Positions 7,165 to 12,670 of a stretch of 13,775 bases of DNA are shown in pieces. The notes under the pieces are model-generated. The model searched no databases. It saw only the letters and a program-made list of their open reading frames with translations, and was not told the origin of the DNA. The stretch's first letter is position 1, and every line of letters starts with the position of its first letter. Both the position numbers and the translations under genes were made by a program. This stretch comes from a bacterium (GTDB taxonomy: Bacteria > UBA6262 > WVXT01), in NCBI GenBank assembly GCA_035530055.1, contig DATKVN010000098.1:1-13775 (forward strand). The letters are read 5' to 3'.

Positions 7165-8388
7165 ATGGCACTATTCGGTTATAAAGTCAGGAGCCCACAG
7201 GGAAATGTTTTGACCGGAACAATAGAAGCGAGAGAACAGAGGATGGTTATCGATCGCCTCAGACACCAGAGGTTTATCGTTTTAGAAATCGGAGAAATTA
7301 AGAAGAGTGCTTCCAAAGACCTTCTGGATAGTATAAACTTCTTGAAAAAAAGAGTAAAACAAAAAGACCTCGTTCTATTTAGCCGGCAGCTATCTACACT
7401 GATTGGAGCTGGTGTGCCCATTGTTCAGGGTTTAACAATCCTTGTGGAACAGATAGAAAATCCGGCTTTCAAAAAAGTTATCACCAGTGTGCGGGAAGAT
7501 ATTGAATCAGGAACATCGATTACTGAAGCTCTCAGCAGGCACCCTACAGTGTTCAGTGAGTTGTATGTGAATATGGTGAAGTCTGGAGAACTTGGTGGTA
7601 TCCTGGATATTATTCTGGAGAGGCTCTCAGCCTACCAGGAATCTGCCGCCGCATTGCGAGGTAAGATTAAATCAGCAATGGTCTATCCAGCAGTGATTGC
7701 CCTTGTTGCCGGCGGCGTTACTGCATTCTTGATGATAGTGGTTGTCCCTATGTTTGTCAAAATATTTCAACAGGTTGGTGCTGAGTTGCCACTTCCTACC
7801 CAGATACTGCTTGCGGTTAGTAATTTTCTCAAACGTTATATTATCTTTTTAATCATTGGGCTTATTGCTTTTGTTGTGGGTCTAAGACAATACTATAAGA
7901 CAGAGGCAGGGAGTATGTATATAGACAGGTTGTTGCTCAGGCTTCCCCTTTTCGGTTCACTCTTAAGAAAGGTAGCTGTAGCTAAGTTTACCAGGACTTT
8001 CGGGACGCTGGTTAAGAGTGGCGTGCCCATACTTCAGGCCTTAGAGACTGTGGCCAAGACTTCAGGAAATAGAGTTGTTGAAAAGGCTGTCCTGCAAGCG
8101 AAGGATGCTATTCGGGAAGGAGAGAGAATATCCGACCCCTTAAAAGCAAGTGGTGTCTTTCCGCCAATGGTAACCCAGATGATTTCAGTGGGCGAGGAGA
8201 CAGGTAACCTGGATGCGATGTTAGCGAAGATTGCCGAGTTTTATGAGCAGGAAGTGGATGCTGCTGTTTCCGGTCTAACTTCCTTGATTGAGCCAGTAGT
8301 TGTTGTGTTTATGGGTGTTATCATTGGCGCTATTGCCATTGCTATGTATATGCCTATGTTCCAGCTCGGTGCTCTGGTTGGCAGGTAA
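7165..8388 (+). CDS. pilC: Type IV pilus inner-membrane platform protein PilC
   Basis: PilC (GspF family) is the polytopic membrane platform on which PilB and PilT act. It shows the family duplication: two T2SF helical domains at about 65-195 (FSRQLSTLIGAGVPIVQGLT) and 265-395 (FTRTFGTLVKSGVPILQALE). Membrane segments are seen at about 172-200, 225-243 and 376-400. The N-terminal segment FGYKVRSPQGNVLTGTIEA is the usual opening, and 407 residues is standard. The ATG at 7165 uses GAGGTGA (7151-7157), which overlaps the pilT stop codon, so translation is probably coupled. No clear terminator follows; instead a 326-base repeat-rich gap leads to pilA. Confidence 0.97.
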   Translation: MALFGYKVRSPQGNVLTGTIEAREQRMVIDRLRHQRFIVLEIGEIKKSASKDLLDSINFLKKRVKQKDLVLFSRQLSTLIGAGVPIVQGLTILVEQIENPAFKKVITSVREDIESGTSITEALSRHPTVFSELYVNMVKSGELGGILDIILERLSAYQESAAALRGKIKSAMVYPAVIALVAGGVTAFLMIVVVPMFVKIFQQVGAELPLPTQILLAVSNFLKRYIIFLIIGLIAFVVGLRQYYKTEAGSMYIDRLLLRLPLFGSLLRKVAVAKFTRTFGTLVKSGVPILQALETVAKTSGNRVVEKAVLQAKDAIREGERISDPLKASGVFPPMVTQMISVGEETGNLDAMLAKIAEFYEQEVDAAVSGLTSLIEPVVVVFMGVIIGAIAIAMYMPMFQLGALVGR

Positions 8389-8414
8389 AATAGTTTATAG
8401 ACAAGGGAAAGGTC

Positions 8415-8436
8415 TGGACTCCTCCCGAAAGGGAGG
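8415..8436 (+). repeat. TGGAGT-type element, half copy C
   Basis: These 22 bases match the left arm and first hairpin of copies A and B (CTCCCGAAAGGGAG core) with one mismatch, TGGACT for TGGAGT. The second hairpin and right arm are missing. It is followed by TGAATCGGCCC (8447-8457), which also precedes copy A as TGAATCGGTCC (5887-5897). Confidence 0.7.
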
Positions 8437-8465
8437 CTCGGCATGGTGAATCGGCCCTCGCTGCA

Positions 8466-8519
8466 TTGGAGTAGCACCGCTTGAGGTGCGTTAACGCGAA
8501 ACAAGTTTCGCTACTCCAA
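8466..8519 (+). repeat. TGGAGT-type two-hairpin element, copy D, different hairpins
   Basis: Outer arms TTGGAGTAGC (8466-8475) and GCTACTCCAA (8510-8519) are perfect inverted repeats. Inside are GCACC-GCTTGA-GGTGC (8474-8489) and GCGAAAC-AA-GTTTCGC (8496-8511), separated by a GTTAA-containing linker. The design is that of copies A and B, but both hairpin sequences and the inner part of the arm differ while staying perfectly paired. Confidence 0.85.
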
Positions 8520-8523
8520 ATAA

Positions 8524-8553
8524 CTGGAGTAGGTAAGCTTTGCTTCCTATTAA
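8524..8553 (+). repeat. TGGAGT-type element, half copy E
   Basis: CTGGAGTAGG is followed by a hairpin (TAGG-AAGC with GCTTCCTA, loop TTT, one bulged T) and then TTAA. The right half is absent and the following bases are plain AT-rich sequence leading to the pilA promoter. Confidence 0.55.
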
Positions 8554-8595
8554 TTCTATATGCAATTTAAATTTTCATTAAATTTCATAAACTGG

Positions 8596-8624
8596 TTGAC
8601 AGCCGGGGAAAATTGTGGTAACAT
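8596..8624 (+). promoter_or_regulatory. Sigma70-type promoter of pilA
   Basis: TTGACA (8596-8601, full consensus) is followed after 17 bases by TAACAT (8619-8624, 4 of 6). A start near 8631 gives a leader of about 85 bases with three hairpins. I see no sigma54-type GG-N10-GC element, which fits the absence of the sigma54 activator gene pilR from this locus. Confidence 0.65.
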
Positions 8625-8640
8625 CATATATTAGCGAAAA

Positions 8641-8692
8641 GGCACTCTAAAGAGTGCCCCCGATACTTATCGGGGTCGCCCTTCAGGGTGAC
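8641..8692 (+). promoter_or_regulatory. Three-hairpin leader of pilA
   Basis: Three hairpins sit almost edge to edge in the predicted pilA leader: GGCACTCT-AA-AGAGTGCC (8641-8658), CCCCGATA-CT-TATCGGGG (8658-8675) and GTCGCCCT-TC-AGGGTGAC (8675-8692, one G-T wobble). An A-rich stretch and a near-perfect ribosome binding site (AGGAGGTGAT, 8700-8709) follow. Hairpins 1 and 3 have counterparts flanking the repeats upstream of pilT (5865-5882 and 6023-6040). It may stabilise or control the abundant pilA mRNA, or be one more palindromic repeat. No known riboswitch core is recognised. Confidence 0.6.
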
Positions 8693-8714
8693 GAAAAAAA
8701 GGAGGTGATATAGA

Positions 8715-9149
8715 GTGTTGAGATTTCATAGGAAGAGTAAAGGATTTACCTTGATTGAGTTGATGATTGTGGTGGCAATTATTGGTATTCTGGCGGCAAT
8801 CGCCATCCCCAGATTTGCTAACTTGATTGACCGAGCCAGGGAGGCGAGGACCCAGGGTAACCTCGGTTCCATCAGGTCGGCAATGGCTATCTGCTATGGT
8901 GCGACAGATGGTACCTGGCCAGCCACAGTAGCTGCTCTGGCTGTCGTTGCAGTTCCGGGTCCCTACTTAGACGTGGTTCCCACGGTTCTGCTTCCTGGTG
9001 CCATGGGCCATGTGGAGAATAATGCCGAGGTAGTTGTTGCTGGCGATACTGGGAGTTGGTTCTACAACGGTGCTGCCGCTGTTGGAGGAGTGGTAAACGT
9101 TGATTGCGTCCACGCCGATTCCGGAGGAGACTTAGTCAATACCTGGTAA
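8715..9149 (+). CDS. pilA: Type IV major prepilin (type IVa pilin)
   Basis: The protein begins with a class III signal: a basic leader MLRFHRKSKG (10 residues) cut by PilD before F11, then FTLIELMIVVAIIGILAAIA, with Glu at mature position 5. This hydrophobic helix is the pilus core. The globular part is short (mature length 134) with C60 and C131, which could form the C-terminal disulfide loop, and ends in Trp. Start GTG at 8715 is chosen because it sits nine bases after GGAGG (8701-8705); TTG 8718 is the alternative. It has its own promoter and a terminator after it, so it is probably monocistronic and highly expressed. The name pilA rests on position in the cluster; a minor pilin is less likely. 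Confidence 0.92.
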   Translation: MLRFHRKSKGFTLIELMIVVAIIGILAAIAIPRFANLIDRAREARTQGNLGSIRSAMAICYGATDGTWPATVAALAVVAVPGPYLDVVPTVLLPGAMGHVENNAEVVVAGDTGSWFYNGAAAVGGVVNVDCVHADSGGDLVNTW

Positions 9150-9162
9150 TCCTTTGCACTGT

Positions 9163-9245
9163 ATAGGTTGATGTGTCAATTAAGGAAATTAGACAAATTG
9201 GCATGATAATTGGTAAGTAATTAATTGGCCATCAACCTATTTTTT
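9163..9245 (+). terminator. Long-stem intrinsic terminator of pilA
   Basis: ATAGGTTGATG (9163-9173) pairs perfectly with CATCAACCTAT (9230-9240). Inside, CAATTAA (9177-9183) pairs with TTAATTG (9221-9227). The right arm runs straight into TTTTT (9241-9245). The stem starts 13 bases after the pilA stop. The loop is long (about 37 bases), which is unusual for an intrinsic terminator. The next gene starts only nine bases after the T-run. Confidence 0.65.
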
Positions 9246-9253
9246 ATTATCTA

Positions 9254-9985
9254 ATGGTGGCAATAAGAACAGAAAATCTGACGAAAATCTATATAAGAAA
9301 ACACCTCTTTAGCTCAAAGAAAACAAATGCCTTAGAGAATCTAAATCTCGAAATCGAAGACAGAAAAGTTTTCGGGCTTTTGGGACTGAATGGTTCAGGA
9401 AAGACAACCTTACTTAAGCTTCTGGTAGGCTTGCTCTTTCCCACAAAAGGTTCTGTCTATATTTTTGAGCAGAAATTCCCCCACCTATCTCTACTCTCCA
9501 GAATCGGTTATCTCCCCGAATTTCCCTGTTTCCTTATGTATCTTACGGCAAGCGAGATACTCCATTTTTATGGTAAGCTTTATGGCCTTTCTACAAAAGA
9601 AAGAGAGAAGAAGGTAGAGGAGACATTAGATTTGGTAGACCTTAAGGAGAACAGGAACGACCGTTTAGCCGACTTCTCCAAAGGAATGCTGGAAAGGATA
9701 GGTATGGCTCAGGTTCTTCTCCACGACCCGGAACTTTTGCTACTGGATGAGCCCACTTCCGGACTCGACCCCCTGGGAATTAAGAAAATGCGCCAGACAA
9801 TTCTGAGGTTAAAAGAGGAAGGGAAAACAATACTTTTGAGTTCACATTTCGTTACCGAGGTAGAAAGAGTCTGCGACCAGGCAGGAATTCTACATAAGGG
9901 AAAATTGAAAAGAGTAGTGGAGATGAGAGAACTGGAAAGTAGCCTGGAAGACCTTTTTACAGAGACTGTCTCTGAGGATGTATAG
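9254..9985 (+). CDS. pilH: ABC transporter ATP-binding protein of the pilus locus (PilH-like)
   Basis: This is a complete ABC ATPase of 243 residues in the NatA/CcmA-like group that pairs with ABC-2 permeases. Walker A is GLNGSGKTT (44-52), the signature is the FSKGM variant (141-145), Walker B is LLLLDEP with D165-E166, and the switch His is H198 in LSSHF. It overlaps the permease gene by one base and lies between pilA and pilD, where M. xanthus has pilH, an ABC ATPase needed for pilus biogenesis. The symbol rests on that position and family. What is transported, if anything, is not known. The ATG at 9254 has no Shine-Dalgarno; GTG at 9257 is an alternative. Confidence 0.85.
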   Translation: MVAIRTENLTKIYIRKHLFSSKKTNALENLNLEIEDRKVFGLLGLNGSGKTTLLKLLVGLLFPTKGSVYIFEQKFPHLSLLSRIGYLPEFPCFLMYLTASEILHFYGKLYGLSTKEREKKVEETLDLVDLKENRNDRLADFSKGMLERIGMAQVLLHDPELLLLDEPTSGLDPLGIKKMRQTILRLKEEGKTILLSSHFVTEVERVCDQAGILHKGKLKRVVEMRELESSLEDLFTETVSEDV

Positions 9986-10758
9986 TGAAGAAGATATTTG
10001 CAATTGCAGAATATACGGTTAAAGAGAACATCAGGCATAAGGTTTTCTATACTATTCTTCTATTTGCTCTCGTGGTCATAGTTAGTTCTGTTCTCTTCTC
10101 CATGCTTTCGCCAGAAGAAGAGACCAGGGTAATCTTGGATATCGGTCTGGGTGCAATTGAAATATTCGCTTTCTTGAGTGCTATTTTTGCAGCAGTTGGT
10201 CTGGTGTTGGGGGAGATGGAAAATAAGAGCGTCTCTCTCATTCTGACAAGACCGGTGAGGCGCTTCGAATATATCTGGGGGCGCTATTCTGGCATTCTTT
10301 CTATCTCCTTGTTCAATATTCTGTTAATGTCCTCTGGGCTCCTGTTTCTTCTATTCATTAAGGGCTGGAGTTTCGACTTCAGGTTCTTACTGGCAGTAAC
10401 TTTTATTTTCCTTAAAGTGGTAATTATAAGTGCTTTGGCAATTCTTATCTCTCTGATTTCCACTTCAGCAATTTCCAGCATCTCTGTGACTTTCTTCTTA
10501 TGGGTTCTCGGTCATGTTACTGACCATTTGAAATATCTAAATCACGTATTGCTGGAAGAAGGAGTTAAAATCACAATATTTCTAAAAGCAATCTACTATC
10601 TTTTGCCCAATTTTCAATACTTAAATGTTAAAGATTACATAGGTTACCCGAATCCCTTAGTGGGAACTACTATTTTCTGGCAGGTAGCCTATAGTTTAGC
10701 TTATGCCAGCGTAGCCATCTGGCTTTCAGTTCTCGTCTTCTCCCGAAAAGAATTCTGA
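9985..10758 (+). CDS. ABC-2 type permease of the pilus locus
   Basis: This 257-residue protein has about six hydrophobic segments (near residues 20-42, 55-77, 105-125, 135-165, 165-180 and 230-252) and the ABC-2 features EYTVKENIRHKVFYTILLFA at the start and LILTRPVRRFEYIWGRY between segments 2 and 3. It is the membrane partner of the preceding ATPase. GTG at 9985 overlaps the ATPase stop codon (TAGTG), so translation is coupled. By position it corresponds to PilI of M. xanthus, though I cannot confirm orthology. It ends with SRKEF, like many ABC-2 permeases. A reversed 49-bp repeat follows 15 bases after its stop. Confidence 0.85.
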   Translation: MKKIFAIAEYTVKENIRHKVFYTILLFALVVIVSSVLFSMLSPEEETRVILDIGLGAIEIFAFLSAIFAAVGLVLGEMENKSVSLILTRPVRRFEYIWGRYSGILSISLFNILLMSSGLLFLLFIKGWSFDFRFLLAVTFIFLKVVIISALAILISLISTSAISSISVTFFLWVLGHVTDHLKYLNHVLLEEGVKITIFLKAIYYLLPNFQYLNVKDYIGYPNPLVGTTIFWQVAYSLAYASVAIWLSVLVFSRKEF

Positions 10759-10773
10759 TAGTTTATAATAGGG

Positions 10774-10822
10774 TGGATTCCTTGCGAAAGCAAGGTTATT
10801 CCTCCCTTTCGGGAGGACTCCA
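10774..10822 (-). repeat. TGGAGT-type two-hairpin element, copy F (49 bp, inverted)
   Basis: On the minus strand this matches copy A at 48 of 49 positions; the difference is in the outer arm (GAATCCA for GACTCCA), so one arm pair is broken. Both hairpins and the AATAA linker are intact. It lies between the permease and TPR genes, in the opposite orientation to copies A and B, which are about 4.8 kb away. Confidence 0.9.
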
Positions 10823-10850
10823 GAGTATAGACTGACCTGAAGAGGAAAAA

Positions 10851-11537
10851 ATGAAGAAATCTATTTCTTTCCTTATTCTGATTTTGCCTCTCTTGGGCTT
10901 ATCTATTTTCACTCAGTACCAGGTTGAGAGGAGATTTGAATTTCCTCTGCCATCGATAGTAGAGATTAAGCCTTCTTCTTTTATCTATTTCTGGGGGAGC
11001 TTGCTCGGTCTTCGTCGACTTTCTTCCGATTTAGCCTGGATAAGACTCCTGCAGTATTACGGGACTTTAGAAAAAGAGGAACACGTTCACCACCTGGACC
11101 ATTGTGAGAGAGGGGAGTATGAGGAGCTACTTCCCATGTGTCAGGAGGTGGTTCGGTTTGACCCTTATTTCCATTATGCGTATCTATTCGGTGGTGGCTG
11201 TCTTGCCTTTAATCACCAGCGATACGATGAGGCCATCGAGCTTCTTCAAGAAGGAGTCAAAAATAATCCTAAATTCTGGAGATTCCGTCTTTACATAGCA
11301 GCAATTGTTTATACTAAGACCAAAGAGTATGATAAAGTTGTTCCTCTTCTGGAGGAGGCGATTAGATACAGAGACTGCCCGGAAGTAGTTAAGATTTTTC
11401 TCGCCAATATCTATAAGGCTAAAGGAGAATATGTAAAAGCAATAGCTATCTGGGAAAATATTCTTGCTACCAGCAGGGATGAGTGGACGAGATCAGCAGC
11501 AGAAAGTCATCTAAAAGAGATGGAAATTCCCCGTTAG
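10851..11537 (+). CDS. Membrane-anchored TPR protein of the pilus locus
   Basis: The 228-residue protein starts with a short basic end and one hydrophobic helix (about residues 4-20), with no lipobox Cys after it, so it is probably a signal anchor with the rest outside the cytoplasm. A segment LRRLSSDLAWIRLLQYYG (about 55-72) is followed by two to three degenerate TPR units from about 95 (YFHYAYLFGGGCLAFNHQRY, DEAIELLQEGVKNNP, KVVPLLEEAI, YVKAIAIWENIL). TPR folds bind partner proteins. The start ATG follows GAGG by five bases. It is third in the ABC-ABC-TPR run between pilA and pilD. It may correspond to an accessory such as PilG, but sequence does not settle this. The last codons, CCC CGT TAG, are also part of an alternative hairpin with pilD's leader. 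Confidence 0.8.
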   Translation: MKKSISFLILILPLLGLSIFTQYQVERRFEFPLPSIVEIKPSSFIYFWGSLLGLRRLSSDLAWIRLLQYYGTLEKEEHVHHLDHCERGEYEELLPMCQEVVRFDPYFHYAYLFGGGCLAFNHQRYDEAIELLQEGVKNNPKFWRFRLYIAAIVYTKTKEYDKVVPLLEEAIRYRDCPEVVKIFLANIYKAKGEYVKAIAIWENILATSRDEWTRSAAESHLKEMEIPR

Positions 11538-11545
11538 AAATCTTG

Positions 11546-11574
11546 CCCCGTTTAGAGATAAATCTCTAACGGGG
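11546..11574 (+). promoter_or_regulatory. Hairpin between the TPR gene and pilD
   Basis: CCCCGTTTAGAGAT (11546-11559) pairs with ATCTCTAACGGGG (11562-11574) with one bulged T and loop AA, a strong 13-pair stem. AAGGAG (11577-11582) follows two bases later. There is no T-run, so it is not a standard terminator. A second copy of the left arm, CCCCGTTAGA (11529-11538), covers the TPR stop codon and can pair perfectly with TCTAACGGGG (11565-11574) instead. Confidence 0.6.
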
Positions 11575-11625
11575 TGAAGGAGCTTTGAGGTTTTATTATT
11601 CTATTTTATCATTTTCATTTTAGGT

Positions 11626-12414
11626 TTGGGATTTGGCAGTTTTGCCAATGTGTGCATCTATCGCCTACCCCGAGGAGAGTCGATAATCCGGCCAGGCTCG
11701 CACTGTCCTAAGTGTGGAAAGCAAATTAAGTGGTATGACAATATACCATTAATAAGTTATGCTCTTCTCGGAGGAAGATGTCGTTACTGTGGGGAAAAGA
11801 TATCTCTCCAGTATCCTTTGATAGAGCTAATAACGGCATTTCTCTTCCTTCTTACCTATCAGAAGTTTCAAGGCGCCCCTGTCACAATGGTAATTTTCCT
11901 TCTTTTAGTATTGTCCTTGATTATCGTTTCTACAATAGACCTTCAAACCTATACCATCCCAAATAGATTCACCTATTCATTAATTATTCTCGGCCTGTTT
12001 TCTTCACCTTTCAATTCCTTTCTCAGAGAGTATAATGGAATAATAATAAGTAGCTCCAAACAGTTGTCTCTCATTGTCTCTTCTTTTCTGGGACTCCTTG
12101 TAGGCGGCGGGATACTCTATTTGATTGCCTTATTAGGGAGAAAGATGTTTAAAAGAGAGGCTATGGGAGGTGGAGATATAAAGTTAATCTCCGGAGTAGG
12201 TGCTTTCCTGGGAGCGGGCAATGTACTCTGGGTAATATTTTTAGCAAGTCTCCTGGGTGCGGTAACCGGGGGTGCGTTGAGAATTACTGGTAAATATAAA
12301 AAATTTCAGGAAATTGCTTTTGGAACCTATATTTCTTTGGGGACAGTATTGGTTTTTCTGTTCCAGCCAGGACTTAATCGTATTTACCTTAACTTAATTT
12401 CTATCTGTAAATGA
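11626..12414 (+). CDS. pilD: Type IV prepilin peptidase PilD, start uncertain
   Basis: PilD is the inner-membrane aspartic protease that cuts the PilA leader and methylates the new N-terminus. The N-terminal domain has GSFANVCIYRLPRGES and two zinc pairs, C27-x2-C30 and C52-x2-C55. The A24 protease domain carries D105 in IDLQTYTIPN and D184 in GGGDIKL, both catalytic. About six membrane segments follow. The TTG at 11626 starts just inside the conserved GxxxGSF motif and cuts off the first membrane helix. The same frame is open upstream to the TGA at 11575 and encodes a good helix (VLLFYFIIFILGLGFGS), but has no ATG, GTG or TTG there. The true start may be a rare codon or lost by a one-base indel. 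The call itself is firm. Confidence 0.93.
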   Translation: MGFGSFANVCIYRLPRGESIIRPGSHCPKCGKQIKWYDNIPLISYALLGGRCRYCGEKISLQYPLIELITAFLFLLTYQKFQGAPVTMVIFLLLVLSLIIVSTIDLQTYTIPNRFTYSLIILGLFSSPFNSFLREYNGIIISSSKQLSLIVSSFLGLLVGGGILYLIALLGRKMFKREAMGGGDIKLISGVGAFLGAGNVLWVIFLASLLGAVTGGALRITGKYKKFQEIAFGTYISLGTVLVFLFQPGLNRIYLNLISICK

Positions 12415-12434
12415 GAGAGCTCTGGAAATAGGAT

Positions 12435-12530
12435 AAGGAGTAGCAGACCTTGGTCTGCGTTTTGGAGTGTCAAACGAAAGAAAAGGAGTAGCAGACCTTG
12501 GTCTGCGTTAAGTTAAGCTTTACACTCCAA
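12435..12530 (+). repeat. TGGAGT-type elements G and H, direct repeats
   Basis: A 27-base unit (AAGGAGTAGCAGACC..., hairpin GCAGACC-TT-GGTCTGC) occurs identically at 12435-12461 and 12483-12509. The first is a half copy, followed by TGGAGTGTCAAACGA (12463-12477). The second continues with TAAGTTAAGCTTTACACTCCA, giving a second, imperfect hairpin (GTTAAG with CTTTAC) and the right arm ACTCC. This is the same design as copies A to D with a third hairpin sequence. Confidence 0.75.
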
Positions 12531-12538
12531 GAGTTTGT

Positions 12539-12612
12539 CTGGAGTGTCAAACGAGTAGGGGTTCGATTTATCGAACCTATCCGGGCGGGCTCAATAAATT
12601 GAGCCCCTCCAG
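12539..12612 (+). repeat. TGGAGT-type two-hairpin element, copy I
   Basis: CTGGAG (12539-12544) and CTCCAG (12607-12612) are the outer arms. They enclose GGTTCGAT-TT-ATCGAACC (12560-12577) and GGGCTCAAT-AA-ATTGAGCCC (12587-12606), both perfect. The segment TGGAGTGTCAAACGA (12540-12554) repeats 12463-12477. The element ends eight bases before the -35 box of the pilM promoter. Confidence 0.75.
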
Positions 12613-12620
12613 GAAAGTTG

Positions 12621-12650
12621 TTGACAATTATTGTCTTTCTAGTATATAAT
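12621..12650 (+). promoter_or_regulatory. Consensus sigma70-type promoter of pilM
   Basis: TTGACA (12621-12626) and TATAAT (12645-12650) are both full consensus, separated by 18 bases. A start near 12657 leaves a leader of only about 14 bases, holding AGGGG (12661-12665) as ribosome binding site. It should drive pilM and the alignment genes expected to follow. Confidence 0.8.
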
Positions 12651-12670
12651 TAAGAAAAATAGGGGAAAAG

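Noticed and set aside
8241-8504. 87-codon minus-strand frame over the pilC end and gap
   Set aside because: Half is antisense to pilC and half is translated repeat; no start signals.
8389-8714. Remnant of pilS or pilR between pilC and pilA
   Set aside because: No frame in this stretch resembles a histidine kinase or sigma54 activator; it is filled by repeats, a promoter and a leader.
9709-10038. 109-codon minus-strand frame across the ABC genes
   Set aside because: Antisense shadow of the ATPase Walker B region; the ATPase reading is certain.
12435-12554. Possible CRISPR array from the 27-base and 15-base direct repeats
   Set aside because: Only two copies of each unit, interleaved and unequal, with no regular spacers and no cas genes nearby.
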